Source: Fen-999 sp044220545
GTDB lineage: Bacteria > Pseudomonadota > Gammaproteobacteria > Burkholderiales > Rhodocyclaceae
Assembly: GCA_044220545.1 (NCBI GenBank)
Contig: JBGAQX010000001.1
Span: 1 to 64,000, forward strand
DNA length: 64,000 nucleotides
Direction: 5' to 3'
Shown here: positions 1-8,291 of the stretch, piece by piece
How positions within the stretch are numbered: the stretch's first letter is position 1
How the letters are laid out: each line of letters opens with the position of its first letter
Translations under genes and position numbers: made by a program
The notes under the pieces: generated by a model
The model's input: the letters and a program-made list of their open reading frames with translations, nothing else
Told to the model about the DNA's origin: nothing
Databases searched by the model: none

Positions 1-1
1 C

Positions 2-424
2 CACGCGGCCGCCACCTCGGTTTCGTCCTTTTCCCGCAATCCATCGCTGGCGGGCTCGAACGCGCCCAGCGCCGGTCCTGCCACCAGCGCGCCTCTCCTG
101 CCCACTCTGCCTCTGGGCATCGACACCACCTGGTACATGGCACGGCAGGTGGACAGCCATCCCCGCGCCATGGGGCGGATCGAGCCCGCCTACCCCGAGG
201 AGGCGCGCAGACGGAATCTGGAGGGCACCCTCAAGCTGATGCTCAAGATCGACGATCTGGGAAGGGTGCAGTCGGCGGAAGTGGTGGAGGCCAATCCACC
301 CGGCGTATTCGATGAAGCCGCCCTCCAGGCATTCCGGGATGCCCGCTTCCAGCCGGCCATGAAGGAGGGCCGCCCGGTGCGCTACCAGGCTTACATGCGG
401 GTGGATTTCAAGCTGGAAGATTGA
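2..424 (+). CDS. TonB-like protein, C-terminal part (5' partial)
   Basis: The frame is open from the left edge of the window to the TGA at 422-424, so only the C-terminal ~140 residues are present. The last ~80 residues form a TonB C-terminal fold: a YPEEARRRNLEG motif, a strand ending DDLGRVQ, then FDEAALQAFRDARFQPA. In TonB and TonB-like proteins this domain contacts the TonB box of outer-membrane receptors. The preceding ~45 residues are Ser/Ala/Pro-rich, as expected for a periplasmic linker. The N-terminal membrane anchor would lie outside the window. It could also be a TonB-family protein with another job. The ATG at 137 is internal to the domain linker and is probably not the start. Confidence 0.8.
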   Translation, partial: HAAATSVSSFSRNPSLAGSNAPSAGPATSAPLLPTLPLGIDTTWYMARQVDSHPRAMGRIEPAYPEEARRRNLEGTLKLMLKIDDLGRVQSAEVVEANPPGVFDEAALQAFRDARFQPAMKEGRPVRYQAYMRVDFKLED

Positions 425-450
425 GCCGGGCTCCAACCCGGCCTGGATGA

Positions 451-648
451 TCAGGCGTAGGTATCGACGTTCTGGCCGACGCCCTCGGGATTCGCGGCTG
501 GAGAGACGGCTTGTGCCTGCCGTTCGGCCTGCTTGGCGAGCAGATCGGCGATGGCCTGCTGGCTCTGGGCTTCCGCGCGCAAGGCGATGAGATTGGCCTG
601 CTGGGGCGTACCCGCCTGGCTTTGTTCGGTTGAAGAGACGGCTTCCAT
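451..648 (-). CDS. YjfB-type putative motility protein
   Basis: A 65-residue, Gln/Ala-rich helical protein ending GVGQNVDTYA. The pattern (short N-terminus, QQANLIALRAEAQSQQAIADLL-like amphipathic helix, C-terminal NVDxYA) matches the small YjfB putative motility family, whose biochemical role is unknown. A strong Shine-Dalgarno (GGAGGG, read on the minus strand) lies 7 bases before the ATG and supports it as a real gene. It follows mltA on the same strand, 28 bases downstream, so it may share that transcript. No flagellar genes are nearby. Family assignment is by pattern only. Confidence 0.6.
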   Translation of the reverse strand: MEAVSSTEQSQAGTPQQANLIALRAEAQSQQAIADLLAKQAERQAQAVSPAANPEGVGQNVDTYA

Positions 649-675
649 GCTTTCACCCTCCGGAAGAAACCGTTT

Positions 676-2010
676 TTACTGTAGTCCGTTCTTGCCGTTA
701 ACGCCATTGGCGGCAACGGGTGTTGTGCTGATGGGGAAGTCCCTTGGCAGCAGCGCCCACATACGCCCCCTCTGCTTCATGGCGCCGGCCTGGCGCCCCG
801 CCTCGTCGCCGAAGCCCCAGAAGAAATCGGCGCGCACATTGCCCCGGATGGCGCCGCCCGTGTCCTGGGCCATCATCAGCCGGTTCAGGGAGTCGCCGGA
901 ATTGGGCCGGGTAGTGGCCAGCCAGACCGGCGCGCCCAGGGGCATGCCGCGCGGGTCGATGGCGATGCTGCGCTCGGCGGTCAGGGGCACGCCGAGGGCG
1001 CCGAGGGGGCCGGACAGGTGGTTGGGCAGTTCCCGGAAAAACACGTAGCTGGGGTTGGCGTTGAGCAATTCCGGCAAACGTTCCGGATTTCTTCGCCCCC
1101 AGTCCTTGATGCCCTGCATGGACGCCTTGTCCAGGGTCAGCTCCCCCTTCTCCACAAGCCATTTGCCGATGGAACGGTAGGGATGGCCGTTCTGGTCGGC
1201 GTAGCCGACACGGATGACCTCGCCGTTTTCCAGTCTCACCCGGCCGGAGCCCTGGATCTGCAGGAAAAACAGATCGACGGGATCGTCCACCCAGGCCAGC
1301 TCCTTGCCGCGCACGGGCGCGGAGCCGGCCTCGATATCGGCGCGCGTGAAATAGGGCACCACCTTGTTGCCGTGCAGGCGACCACGCAGGCGCAGATTCT
1401 TGAGCTCCGGATAAACCGCGGACAAATCCACCACCAGAAGATCCTCCGGGGCGGCGTAGATGGGGAAACGGTATTTCGGCGTGAAATAGCGGCTGCCGCG
1501 CAGCAGGGGCTCGTAGTAACCGGTGACCAGGCCCTCGACGCCGCCTTCCGCCTGGCTGATCTGCCAGGGCTGGAACTGCTGCTCGAAGAAGGATCGGATG
1601 GCGGAGCCGTCCGGCGGGGCGGAAAGTTGGCCGGCCGCCTGGCACACCCCGGTCCAGGCCGGATTGTTTTTCAATCCCCTGCAGGATTGCAGTAAGGCCG
1701 GCCAGGCCAGGGTCAGGTCGTCATCGCTCCAACCCGGCAATTGCTCCCAGGTCGCCGACTTGAACCAGGGCATGACGCTGGTGACGGGTTTGGCCGGCTC
1801 CGGCGTGACCGGAGGTGTCGGCGGCAGCAAAGGGGGCGCCACGGGTGGTGTGGCGGAAACCGGGGGCGGAATCTCCGGCGTCGCGATGGGTGGCTTGAGG
1901 GGCGGCCCAGGCTGGGTCGGCGTGGGGGGAGCCGGTTCGGGCCGGGACGGCATGCCGCCACAGCCGGCCAGGACGCCGGCCAGAAAAATAACGGGAAGAA
2001 TCAATCGCAT
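676..2010 (-). CDS. mltA: Membrane-bound lytic murein transglycosylase A
   Basis: A 444-residue lipoprotein that cleaves the MurNAc-GlcNAc bond of peptidoglycan to 1,6-anhydro products at the outer membrane. The chosen ATG gives a lipoprotein signal with lipobox LAGC (Cys17). A Pro-rich linker of about 50 residues follows, then the MltA and 3D-like barrel domains. Conserved stretches include VEGLVTGYYEPLLRGS, FLQIQGSGRVRL and the catalytic-Asp region MAQDTGGAIRGNVRADFFWG. The frame extends 16 codons further upstream (to 2058), but that start would bury the signal peptide and overlap apaG. It follows apaG on the same strand with a 44-base gap. Confidence 0.93.
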   Translation of the reverse strand: MRLILPVIFLAGVLAGCGGMPSRPEPAPPTPTQPGPPLKPPIATPEIPPPVSATPPVAPPLLPPTPPVTPEPAKPVTSVMPWFKSATWEQLPGWSDDDLTLAWPALLQSCRGLKNNPAWTGVCQAAGQLSAPPDGSAIRSFFEQQFQPWQISQAEGGVEGLVTGYYEPLLRGSRYFTPKYRFPIYAAPEDLLVVDLSAVYPELKNLRLRGRLHGNKVVPYFTRADIEAGSAPVRGKELAWVDDPVDLFFLQIQGSGRVRLENGEVIRVGYADQNGHPYRSIGKWLVEKGELTLDKASMQGIKDWGRRNPERLPELLNANPSYVFFRELPNHLSGPLGALGVPLTAERSIAIDPRGMPLGAPVWLATTRPNSGDSLNRLMMAQDTGGAIRGNVRADFFWGFGDEAGRQAGAMKQRGRMWALLPRDFPISTTPVAANGVNGKNGLQ

Positions 2011-2054
2011 GCGGAAATCGGGGCCGAGCGGCTGATCACAAATTAGGAACAGGC

Positions 2055-2438
2055 TCAATGCAGAACCCGGGGTACCGCCAGGATGAACTCGGGAATCTCC
2101 GCCTCGAACTGGGTGCCGTCCTCCGCCACCATCTGGTAGCTACCCTTCATGGCCCCCACCGGCGTGGCGATGGCGGTGCCGCTGGTGTACTCGAAACTCT
2201 CGCCGGGCTTGAGGAAGGGCTGCTCGCCCACCACGCCCAGACCGCGCACTTCCTGCACCTTCTCGTGGGCATCGGTGATGAGCCAATGGCGCGAAATCAG
2301 CTGGGCTGGCACCTGGCCTGTGTTGGCGATGGTAATGGTGTAGGAAAACACGTAGCGGTTGGCGGAATCGTCGGATTGCTCGGGAATGAAGGTGGTCCTG
2401 GCGCTGACGGTGATGTGGTATTTCCTGACTTCTGCCAT
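2055..2438 (-). CDS. apaG: ApaG (DUF525) protein
   Basis: 127 residues, the usual ApaG length, forming one immunoglobulin-like beta sandwich. Family hallmarks are the F-S-Y-T-I-T-I-N-T-G block, LISRHWLITDAHEKVQEVRGLGVVGEQP, and the C-terminal MKGSYQMVAEDGTQFEAEIPEF. ApaG is linked to Co2+/Mg2+ handling and low Ap4A phenotypes in enterobacteria; its exact activity is unsettled. It is divergent from rpe, with a shared 153-base upstream region, and is the first gene of a probable apaG-mltA transcript. Confidence 0.93.
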   Translation of the reverse strand: MAEVRKYHITVSARTTFIPEQSDDSANRYVFSYTITIANTGQVPAQLISRHWLITDAHEKVQEVRGLGVVGEQPFLKPGESFEYTSGTAIATPVGAMKGSYQMVAEDGTQFEAEIPEFILAVPRVLH

Positions 2439-2591
2439 GGTTGAATCGGCCGAAAACTACGGTGGAGAGCGATTGCACACGAATCGGCCGGGACTGTCCA
2501 GCCCGCGCTTTTCAGTATTCCGGACGGCGGACGGCGGGTAAAATGCGGCGTTCGAACATTGAACCCACTTTCAAACCCACAGGAAACCGCC

Positions 2592-3278
2592 ATGGCCGAC
2601 TTCCAGATCGCTCCTTCCATCCTCTCCGCCAACTTCGCCAAACTGGGCGAGGAAGTCGATAACGTCCTCGCCGCCGGCGCCGACATCGTCCACTTCGACG
2701 TGATGGACAACCACTACGTCCCCAACCTGACCATCGGCCCGCTGGTCTGCGAGGCGCTGAGGAAGCACGGCGTCACCGCGCCGATCGACGTGCACCTGAT
2801 GGTCAAGCCCGTGGATCGCATCGTGCCGGACTTCGCCAAGGCCGGCGCCACCTACATCACCTTCCATCCGGAAGCCTCCGAGCACATCGACCGCACCATC
2901 GGCCTGATCCGCGAAGCCGGCTGCAAGCCCGGCCTGGTGTTCAACCCGGCGACGCCGATCGACGTGCTGGAATGGACGCTGGACAAGATCGACATGGTGC
3001 TGCTGATGTCGGTCAACCCCGGCTTCGGCGGCCAGAAGTTCATCCCCTACGTGCTCGACAAGGCGCGCAAGGTGCGCAAGATGATCGATGATCGCAAGCT
3101 GAACGTCAGCCTCGAAATCGACGGTGGCGTCGGTCCCGCCAACATCGCCGATGTGGCCCGCGCCGGCGTCGACACCTTCGTTGCCGGTTCCGCCGTCTTC
3201 GGCGCCGGCAAGGACAGCGACCCGCGGCGCTACAACAGCATCATCGCCGCCATGCGCGCGGAACTGGCCAAGGTTTGA
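2592..3278 (+). CDS. rpe: Ribulose-phosphate 3-epimerase
   Basis: 228 residues, full length for the cytosolic TIM-barrel enzyme that interconverts ribulose-5-P and xylulose-5-P. Seen are the N-terminal IAPSILSANFAKLGEEV, the metal-site region HFDVMDNHYVPNLTIGP, the HLM motif (VHLMVKP), and the C-terminal DGGVGPANIADVARAGVDTFVAGSAVFG. The start was chosen at the ATG preceded by AGGAAA; an upstream in-frame ATG at 2559 adds 11 unconserved residues. It heads the rpe-gph-trp operon, an arrangement common in beta- and gammaproteobacteria. A TAAAAT -10-like element lies at 2539-2544. Confidence 0.96.
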   Translation: MADFQIAPSILSANFAKLGEEVDNVLAAGADIVHFDVMDNHYVPNLTIGPLVCEALRKHGVTAPIDVHLMVKPVDRIVPDFAKAGATYITFHPEASEHIDRTIGLIREAGCKPGLVFNPATPIDVLEWTLDKIDMVLLMSVNPGFGGQKFIPYVLDKARKVRKMIDDRKLNVSLEIDGGVGPANIADVARAGVDTFVAGSAVFGAGKDSDPRRYNSIIAAMRAELAKV

Positions 3279-3952
3279 CCACCCCGGTAAAGGCTGTCCT
3301 GCTCGACCTCGACGGCACGTTGCTCGATACTGTTCTCGACCTGCATGCCGCCGCCGACGGCATGCTGGCCGATCTCGGCCGGCCGCCGGTGGCAATCGAG
3401 GAGATCCGCGCCTACGTCGGCCGCGGCATTCCCAATCTCGTCAAACGGGTCTTGGCCGGCAAGCTCGAAGCGGCGGACGATCCCGCACCGCCGCCGGAGG
3501 ATGCGCTGACTTCCTTCAAGAAGCACTACGCCGAAGCAAACGGTCGGGCCGCCCGGCCGTTCCCCGGCGTCATGGCTGGCCTGGCGGCGCTGAAGGCCAT
3601 GGGGCTGCCGCTGGGCGTCATCACCAACAAGGCGGGCGCCTTCACGACCGTATTGCTTGAGCGCACCGGCGTGGCGCCGTTCATGGAGGTCGTGGTGGCC
3701 GGCGACCAGTTGCCCAGGCCCAAGCCCGACCCGATGCCGGTGGTCTGGGCCTGCGGACGGCTCGGCGTCTCGCCCGCCGACACATTGCTGATCGGCGATT
3801 CGGTGCACGACTTCAAGGCGGGCAAGTCCGCCGGCTGCAAGGTCTTCCTCGTCCCTTACGGCTACAACGAAGGCCAGGACGTGCGCGGCCTTGATTGCGA
3901 TGCTATAGTCGAAACCATCGCAGAAGCCGCAAGCCGCATTACCAAAGCATGA
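3275..3952 (+). CDS. gph: Phosphoglycolate phosphatase (HAD family)
   Basis: 225 residues. HAD motif I is LLDLDGTLLDT near residues 9-19 (nucleophile and acid/base Asp). Motif II Thr lies in GVITNKAG. Motif III Lys lies in the PKPDP loop, and the final Asp pair in LLIGDSVHDFKAGKSAG. It removes phosphate from 2-phosphoglycolate, mainly from DNA-repair products or oxygenation. Translation appears to start at a TTG overlapping the rpe stop (TTGA), implying translational coupling. Its own stop TGA overlaps the ATG of the Trp-rich leader peptide. Substrate assignment rests on similarity and on its place after rpe. Confidence 0.92.
   Translation: MTTPVKAVLLDLDGTLLDTVLDLHAAADGMLADLGRPPVAIEEIRAYVGRGIPNLVKRVLAGKLEAADDPAPPPEDALTSFKKHYAEANGRAARPFPGVMAGLAALKAMGLPLGVITNKAGAFTTVLLERTGVAPFMEVVVAGDQLPRPKPDPMPVVWACGRLGVSPADTLLIGDSVHDFKAGKSAGCKVFLVPYGYNEGQDVRGLDCDAIVETIAEAASRITKA
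3902..3909 (+). promoter_or_regulatory. Extended -10 promoter for the trp leader/trpEGDC
   Basis: TGCTATAGT is a good extended -10 element (TGn followed by TATAGT) inside the 3' end of gph. No convincing -35 lies 16-18 bases upstream, as is usual for extended -10 promoters. Transcription would start near 3916, about 33 bases before the leader-peptide ATG. Inferred from sequence only. Confidence 0.45.
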
Positions 3953-4032
3953 ACTGCCACTCCCACGCATCCGCAACGAAAGTCACCAAAGCCCACTGGG
4001 CCGAGGCCTGGCCCTGGCGCCCCTGGCGCTGA
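3949..4032 (+). CDS. trpL: Trp operon leader peptide (trpL-like)
   Basis: A 27-codon ORF. Four of its last eleven sense codons are TGG (codons 17, 21, 23 and 26; bases 3997, 4009, 4015, 4024), and the C-terminus reads HWAEAWPWRPWR. Trp is the rarest residue, and this cluster lies just before trpE, which is the signature of ribosome-mediated attenuation. Stalling on Trp codons when charged tRNA-Trp is scarce would change folding of the downstream leader. The ATG overlaps the gph stop (ATGA). It is too short for standard gene callers. Confidence 0.8.
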   Translation: MNCHSHASATKVTKAHWAEAWPWRPWR

Positions 4033-4089
4033 GTCCCGCCGCCTTCGCGCTGGCGCCTTGTCCATGGGCGCATTCTCGGCGCTGATTTT
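4016..4089 (+). promoter_or_regulatory. Candidate trp attenuator
   Basis: Four mutually complementary GC segments follow or overlap the Trp codons: GGCGCC at 4016-4021, GGCGCC at 4052-4057, GGGCGC at 4066-4071 and GGCGC at 4078-4082, then TGATTTT at 4083-4089. Segments 1:2, 2:3 and 3:4 can pair in turn, which fits a pause / antiterminator / terminator scheme. The 3:4 stem is short and the U-tract imperfect, so the terminator is the weakest part of the model. The trpE start lies 30 bases further on. Confidence 0.5.
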
Positions 4090-4118
4090 CGTGTGTTGTA
4101 CTACGCAGTGGAGCCATC

Positions 4119-5594
4119 ATGATCGAATCCGAATTCAACCGGCTGGCCGCCGAAGGCTACAACCGGATCCCCGTTACCCTCGAGACTTTCGCCGACCTCG
4201 ACACGCCGTTGTCGATCTACCTCAAGCTGGCCGGTGGCCCCTATTCCTACCTGCTCGAGTCCGTGCAGGGCGGAGAGCGTTTCGGCCGCTACTCGTTCAT
4301 CGGTATTGCCTCGAGCACCCGCATCGCCGTCTATGACTCAAGCATTCTGCTGCTGACCGGTAACCGGGTGGCCGAGCGGCGCGACCACACCAACCCGATG
4401 TCGTTCGTCTCGGAGTTCATGGCCCGCTTCAAGGTACCGGACTTGCCGGGCTTGCCGCGCTTTTGCGGCGGCCTGGTCGGTTATTTCGGCTACGACACGG
4501 TCCGCGCCATCGAAGCAAAGCTGGCCGCGACCCGGAAACCCGACACGCTCGGTACGCCGGACATCCTGCTGATGCTCTCGGAAGAGATCGCCATCGTGGA
4601 CAACCTGTCCGGCAAGCTGACGCTGGTGGTCTTTGCCGAGCCAGGCTTCCCCGGTGCGTGGAAGCAGGCCCAGGCGCGCCTGAAGGAACTGCTCGCCCAG
4701 CTCCGCTTGCCGGCGGCGCTTCCCGAGGACACGGTGGTCGCCAGCACCCCCGCCGAATCCGAGTTCGGCGAGGCCGCCTTCAAGGCCGCCGTGATCAAGG
4801 CCAAGCAGTACATCACCGATGGCGACGTCATGCAGGTGGTACTGAGCCAGCGCATGAGCAAGCCCTACGGAGCAAGCCCGCTGGCGCTTTACCGGGCGCT
4901 GCGGACTTTGAACCCCTCGCCTTACATGTTCTACTTCGACTTTCATGACTTCCATGTCGTCGGCGCCTCGCCGGAGATCCTGGTCCGTCTCGAAGACGGC
5001 ACAGTGACGGCGCGGCCGATTGCCGGCACCCGCAAGCGCGGCGCCACACCAGCGGAGGATGAGGCGCTGGCCGCCGAACTGCTGGCCGACGAGAAGGAGC
5101 GCGCCGAGCACCTGCAACTGCTCGACCTCGGCCGTAACGACGTCGGCCGCGTCGCCAAGATCGGTTCGGTGAAGGTCACGCAGCAGTACATCGTCGAGCG
5201 TTACTCCCACGTCATGCACATCGTGTCCAATGTCGAAGGCGCACTCAAGGACGACGAGGGGCCGGTATCGGTGCTCAAGGCGACCTTCCCGGCCGGCACC
5301 GTGTCCGGCGCGCCCAAAGTGCGGGCCATGGAGATCATCGACGAACTGGAGCCTTCCAAGCGGGGCATCTACGCCGGCGCGGTCGGCTACCTCGGCTTCA
5401 ACGGCGACATGGACCTCGCCATCGCCATCCGTACCGGCGTCGTCAAGGACAACCGCCTATACGTCCAGGCCGGCGCCGGCATCGTTGCCGACTCCAACCC
5501 CGACTCCGAGTGGGAGGAGACCCGCAACAAGGCCCGCGCCCTGCTGCGCGCGGCCGAGTTGGCCGAGTCCGGCCTCGACACCCGGTTCGCCTGA
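4119..5594 (+). CDS. trpE: Anthranilate synthase component I
   Basis: 491 residues, usual length. It makes anthranilate from chorismate, using ammonia delivered by TrpG. The Trp-feedback site element LLES (in SYLLESVQGGERFGRYSFIG) is near residue 45. The chorismate-binding C-terminal domain includes ARPIAGTRKRG, the DLGRNDVGRV block, and GTVSGAPKVRAMEIIDELEP. The ATG at 4119 gives the conserved start MIESEFNRLAAEGYNRIPV. The stop is 10 bases before trpG. Expression is expected to depend on the leader peptide and attenuator immediately upstream. Confidence 0.97.
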   Translation: MIESEFNRLAAEGYNRIPVTLETFADLDTPLSIYLKLAGGPYSYLLESVQGGERFGRYSFIGIASSTRIAVYDSSILLLTGNRVAERRDHTNPMSFVSEFMARFKVPDLPGLPRFCGGLVGYFGYDTVRAIEAKLAATRKPDTLGTPDILLMLSEEIAIVDNLSGKLTLVVFAEPGFPGAWKQAQARLKELLAQLRLPAALPEDTVVASTPAESEFGEAAFKAAVIKAKQYITDGDVMQVVLSQRMSKPYGASPLALYRALRTLNPSPYMFYFDFHDFHVVGASPEILVRLEDGTVTARPIAGTRKRGATPAEDEALAAELLADEKERAEHLQLLDLGRNDVGRVAKIGSVKVTQQYIVERYSHVMHIVSNVEGALKDDEGPVSVLKATFPAGTVSGAPKVRAMEIIDELEPSKRGIYAGAVGYLGFNGDMDLAIAIRTGVVKDNRLYVQAGAGIVADSNPDSEWEETRNKARALLRAAELAESGLDTRFA

Positions 5595-5604
5595 GGAGAT
5601 CGCC

Positions 5605-6177
5605 ATGCTCTTGATGATCGACAACTACGACTCCTTCACCTACAACCTGGTGCAGTATTTCGGCGAACTCGGCGAGGAGGTGCGCGTCTATCGCAACGAT
5701 GCCATCACGCTGAAGGAGATCGCCGCCATGAAACCGGATCGGCTGGTGATCTCGCCGGGTCCCTGCTCGCCCAGGGAGGCCGGCATTTCGGTGGCAGCGA
5801 TCCAGGAGTTCGCCGGCAAGTTGCCCATCCTGGGTGTCTGCCTCGGCCATCAAAGTATCGGCCACGCTTTCGGCGGTGAGATCGTGCATGCCAAGGCCAT
5901 GATGCATGGCAAGCTATCGGCCATTCATCACGCCGACCTCGGCGTCTTCAAGGGCCTGCCCAATCCGCTCACCGCAACCCGCTACCATTCGCTGGCCATC
6001 CGCCGTGAGACACTGCCTGACGGCCTGGAGGTCACGGCCTGGACGGACGATGGCGAGATTATGGGCGTGCGACACAAGACGCTGGATGTCGAGGGTGTGC
6101 AGTTCCATCCCGAGTCCATCATGACCGAGCGCGGCCACGACCTGCTGCGCAACTTCCTCCAAGGAGCCCGTCGATGA
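5605..6177 (+). CDS. trpG: Anthranilate synthase component II (glutamine amidotransferase)
   Basis: 190 residues, a class I glutamine amidotransferase. The nucleophile is Cys79 in GVCLGHQSIG, and the His-Glu pair is in VQFHPESIMTE. The start MLLMIDNYDSFTYN is canonical and follows GAGGAGA with good spacing. A longer in-frame reading from 5230 is just open GC-rich sequence over trpE. In some bacteria this subunit also serves 4-amino-4-deoxychorismate synthase as PabA; no separate pabA is seen here. Its TGA overlaps the trpD ATG (ATGA). Confidence 0.97.
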   Translation: MLLMIDNYDSFTYNLVQYFGELGEEVRVYRNDAITLKEIAAMKPDRLVISPGPCSPREAGISVAAIQEFAGKLPILGVCLGHQSIGHAFGGEIVHAKAMMHGKLSAIHHADLGVFKGLPNPLTATRYHSLAIRRETLPDGLEVTAWTDDGEIMGVRHKTLDVEGVQFHPESIMTERGHDLLRNFLQGARR

Positions 6178-7199
6178 TTACCCCCCAGGAAGCGCTGCAA
6201 CGCACCATCGAGCACCGGGAAATCTTTCATGACGAGATGCTGCATCTGATGCGGATGATCATGAAAGGCGAGATGTCGCCGGTCATGACCGCCGCCATTC
6301 TCACCGGCCTGCGCTGCAAGAAGGAAACCATCGGCGAGATCGCCGCGGCGGCAACGGTGATGCGCGAACTGTGTACCAAGGTGGAGGTACCGAGCAACCA
6401 ACACTTCGTAGACATCGTCGGCACCGGCGGCGACGCCGCGCACAGCTTCAACATTTCCACGGCCTCGGCCTTCGTTGCCGCCGCCGCGGGCGCCACGGTG
6501 GCCAAGCATGGCAATCGCAGCGTGTCCTCGAAGTCCGGTGCCGCCGACGTGCTGGAGGCGCTGGGTGCGCGCATCGACCTGACCGCGCGCCAGGTGGCGG
6601 AATGCATTCAAGCGGTTGGCATGGGCTTCATGTTCGCGCCCAACCACCATCCGGCGATGAAGAACGTGGTGCCGGTCCGAAAGGAGATGGGCGTACGGAC
6701 CATTTTCAACATTCTCGGCCCGCTCACCAATCCCGCCAGCGCGCCCAATACGCTGATGGGCGTATTCCATTCGGATCTGGTCGGCATTCAGGTGCGTGTC
6801 ATGCAGCGGCTGGGCGCCGCGCACGTGCTGGTCGTCTGGGGCAAGGACGGCATGGACGAGCTGTCACTGGGCGGTTCGACGATGGTCGGCGAACTCAAGG
6901 ACGGCGAAATCCGCGAATACGAACTACACCCCGAAGACTTCGGCCTGGCAATGGCTTCAAATCGAAGTCTCAAGGTGGCGGACGCGCGGGAATCCAAGGC
7001 GATGCTACTGGCGGCGCTGGAAAACACGCCCGGCACAGCGCGGGAAATCGTCGCTTTCAACGCCGGCGCGGCGCTCTATACCGCCAACCTGGCGGCAAGC
7101 ATCGGCGAGGGCATCGGCAAGGCGCGCGAAGCCATTGCCAGTGGTGCGGCGCGCCAGAAGGTGGACCAGTTCGTCCAATTCACCGGCAAGTTTTCATGA
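6174..7199 (+). CDS. trpD: Anthranilate phosphoribosyltransferase
   Basis: 341 residues; transfers phosphoribose from PRPP to anthranilate. The PRPP-binding motif GTGGD is at residues 83-87, followed by SFNISTAS. KHGNRSVSSKSGAADVLEALG and the metal-site GKDGMDELSL are also present. The start overlaps the trpG stop and the stop overlaps the trpC ATG, so translation of trpG-D-C is probably coupled. Confidence 0.97.
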   Translation: MITPQEALQRTIEHREIFHDEMLHLMRMIMKGEMSPVMTAAILTGLRCKKETIGEIAAAATVMRELCTKVEVPSNQHFVDIVGTGGDAAHSFNISTASAFVAAAAGATVAKHGNRSVSSKSGAADVLEALGARIDLTARQVAECIQAVGMGFMFAPNHHPAMKNVVPVRKEMGVRTIFNILGPLTNPASAPNTLMGVFHSDLVGIQVRVMQRLGAAHVLVVWGKDGMDELSLGGSTMVGELKDGEIREYELHPEDFGLAMASNRSLKVADARESKAMLLAALENTPGTAREIVAFNAGAALYTANLAASIGEGIGKAREAIASGAARQKVDQFVQFTGKFS

Positions 7200-7984
7200 G
7201 CGACATCCTGAACAAGATCCTCGCCGTCAAGCGCGAGGAAGTCATTGCCGCCAAGGCCGCCAAGCCGCTCGACGCGGTTCGCGCCGAGGCGATCGGACAA
7301 CCGCCCGCGCGTGATTTCGTCGCCGCCGTTCGGGCGAAGATCGCCGCCGGTCATCCCGCAGTCATTGCCGAAATCAAGAAGGCCAGCCCGTCAAAAGGCG
7401 TTCTGCGCGCGGATTTTCGCCCCACGGAGATCGCCGCCAGTTACGAGCGACATGGCGCCGCCTGCCTCTCCGTACTCACCGACCGGCAGTTTTTCCAAGG
7501 CGCGCCCGAGTACCTGCAAGCCGCCCGTGCCGCCTGTCACCTACCGGTGCTGCGCAAGGACTTCATGATCGATGCGTATCAGATCTACGAAGCCCGGGCC
7601 ATGGGCGCGGACGCCATCTTGCTGATCGTTGCGGCACTTTCCGTGCCCGAGATGCTGGAATTGGAGGCAGTGGCCGGCGAACTGGGCCTCGCCGTGCTCG
7701 TGGAAGCGCACGACGGCGCCGAACTGGATGACGCTTTGCGTCTTAAGACGCCGTTAATTGGCATCAACAATCGGGATTTGCGGTCCTTCTCGGTCAGTCT
7801 TGAGACCACCCTCGGTCAGTTGTCGCGTATTCCCGACAACCGTATCGTCGTCACCGAGTCGGGCATTCTGACTACTGCCGATGTAGCCCGGATGCGGGCC
7901 GGAAACGTCAATGCCTTCCTGGTTGGCGAGGCATTCATGCGGGCGCACGATCCGGGCCTGGAACTGGCTCATCTTTTCTCCTGA
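7196..7984 (+). CDS. trpC: Indole-3-glycerol phosphate synthase
   Basis: 262 residues, monofunctional TIM barrel without a fused TrpF. It decarboxylates and cyclises CdRP to indole-3-glycerol phosphate. Seen are AEIKKASPSKG (residues 58-68), VLRKDFMIDAYQIYEARAMGADAILLI, and the phosphate-binding end VTESGILTTADV. The ATG overlaps the trpD stop (ATGA). It is the last gene of the operon; trpF, trpB and trpA are not in the window, matching the usual betaproteobacterial split into two trp loci. No clear terminator follows. Confidence 0.97.
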   Translation: MSDILNKILAVKREEVIAAKAAKPLDAVRAEAIGQPPARDFVAAVRAKIAAGHPAVIAEIKKASPSKGVLRADFRPTEIAASYERHGAACLSVLTDRQFFQGAPEYLQAARAACHLPVLRKDFMIDAYQIYEARAMGADAILLIVAALSVPEMLELEAVAGELGLAVLVEAHDGAELDDALRLKTPLIGINNRDLRSFSVSLETTLGQLSRIPDNRIVVTESGILTTADVARMRAGNVNAFLVGEAFMRAHDPGLELAHLFS

Positions 7985-8291
7985 TACGACTCGGCTGGCC
8001 CGCCCTTCGAATTCGATTCCAGGCATCGAATCTTCTTTGCTTTCAATTGATTGCCAGCGCACAAAGGGTTTCGCTGGGCGTCGGCGGGAAACGGCGTGCC
8101 ATTGCTGCTCGTCTGTTGCAAAAACCCCACAAACTGGCAGCGCCGAACGCACCAAACCGGGCTTTCGCTTGCTCCGCATTGGTGCTCAAGCGACAATTCG
8201 TGCAGCTTTCCTAGAGGGAAGTTGCAGCGGTAGCAGTGGCCAACCACGTGGAGTCATTGAACCCGCAATCTCAACCAATAAGGAGATTCAT
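7985..8291. other. Intergenic region upstream of the broken porin
   Basis: About 307 bases between trpC and the porin start. I see no ORF with coding character and no factor-independent terminator for the trp operon. No -35/-10 pair stands out. The only clear signal is the strong ribosome binding site AAGGAGA just before the porin ATG at 8292. A porin promoter is expected here but cannot be pinned down by eye. Confidence 0.5.
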
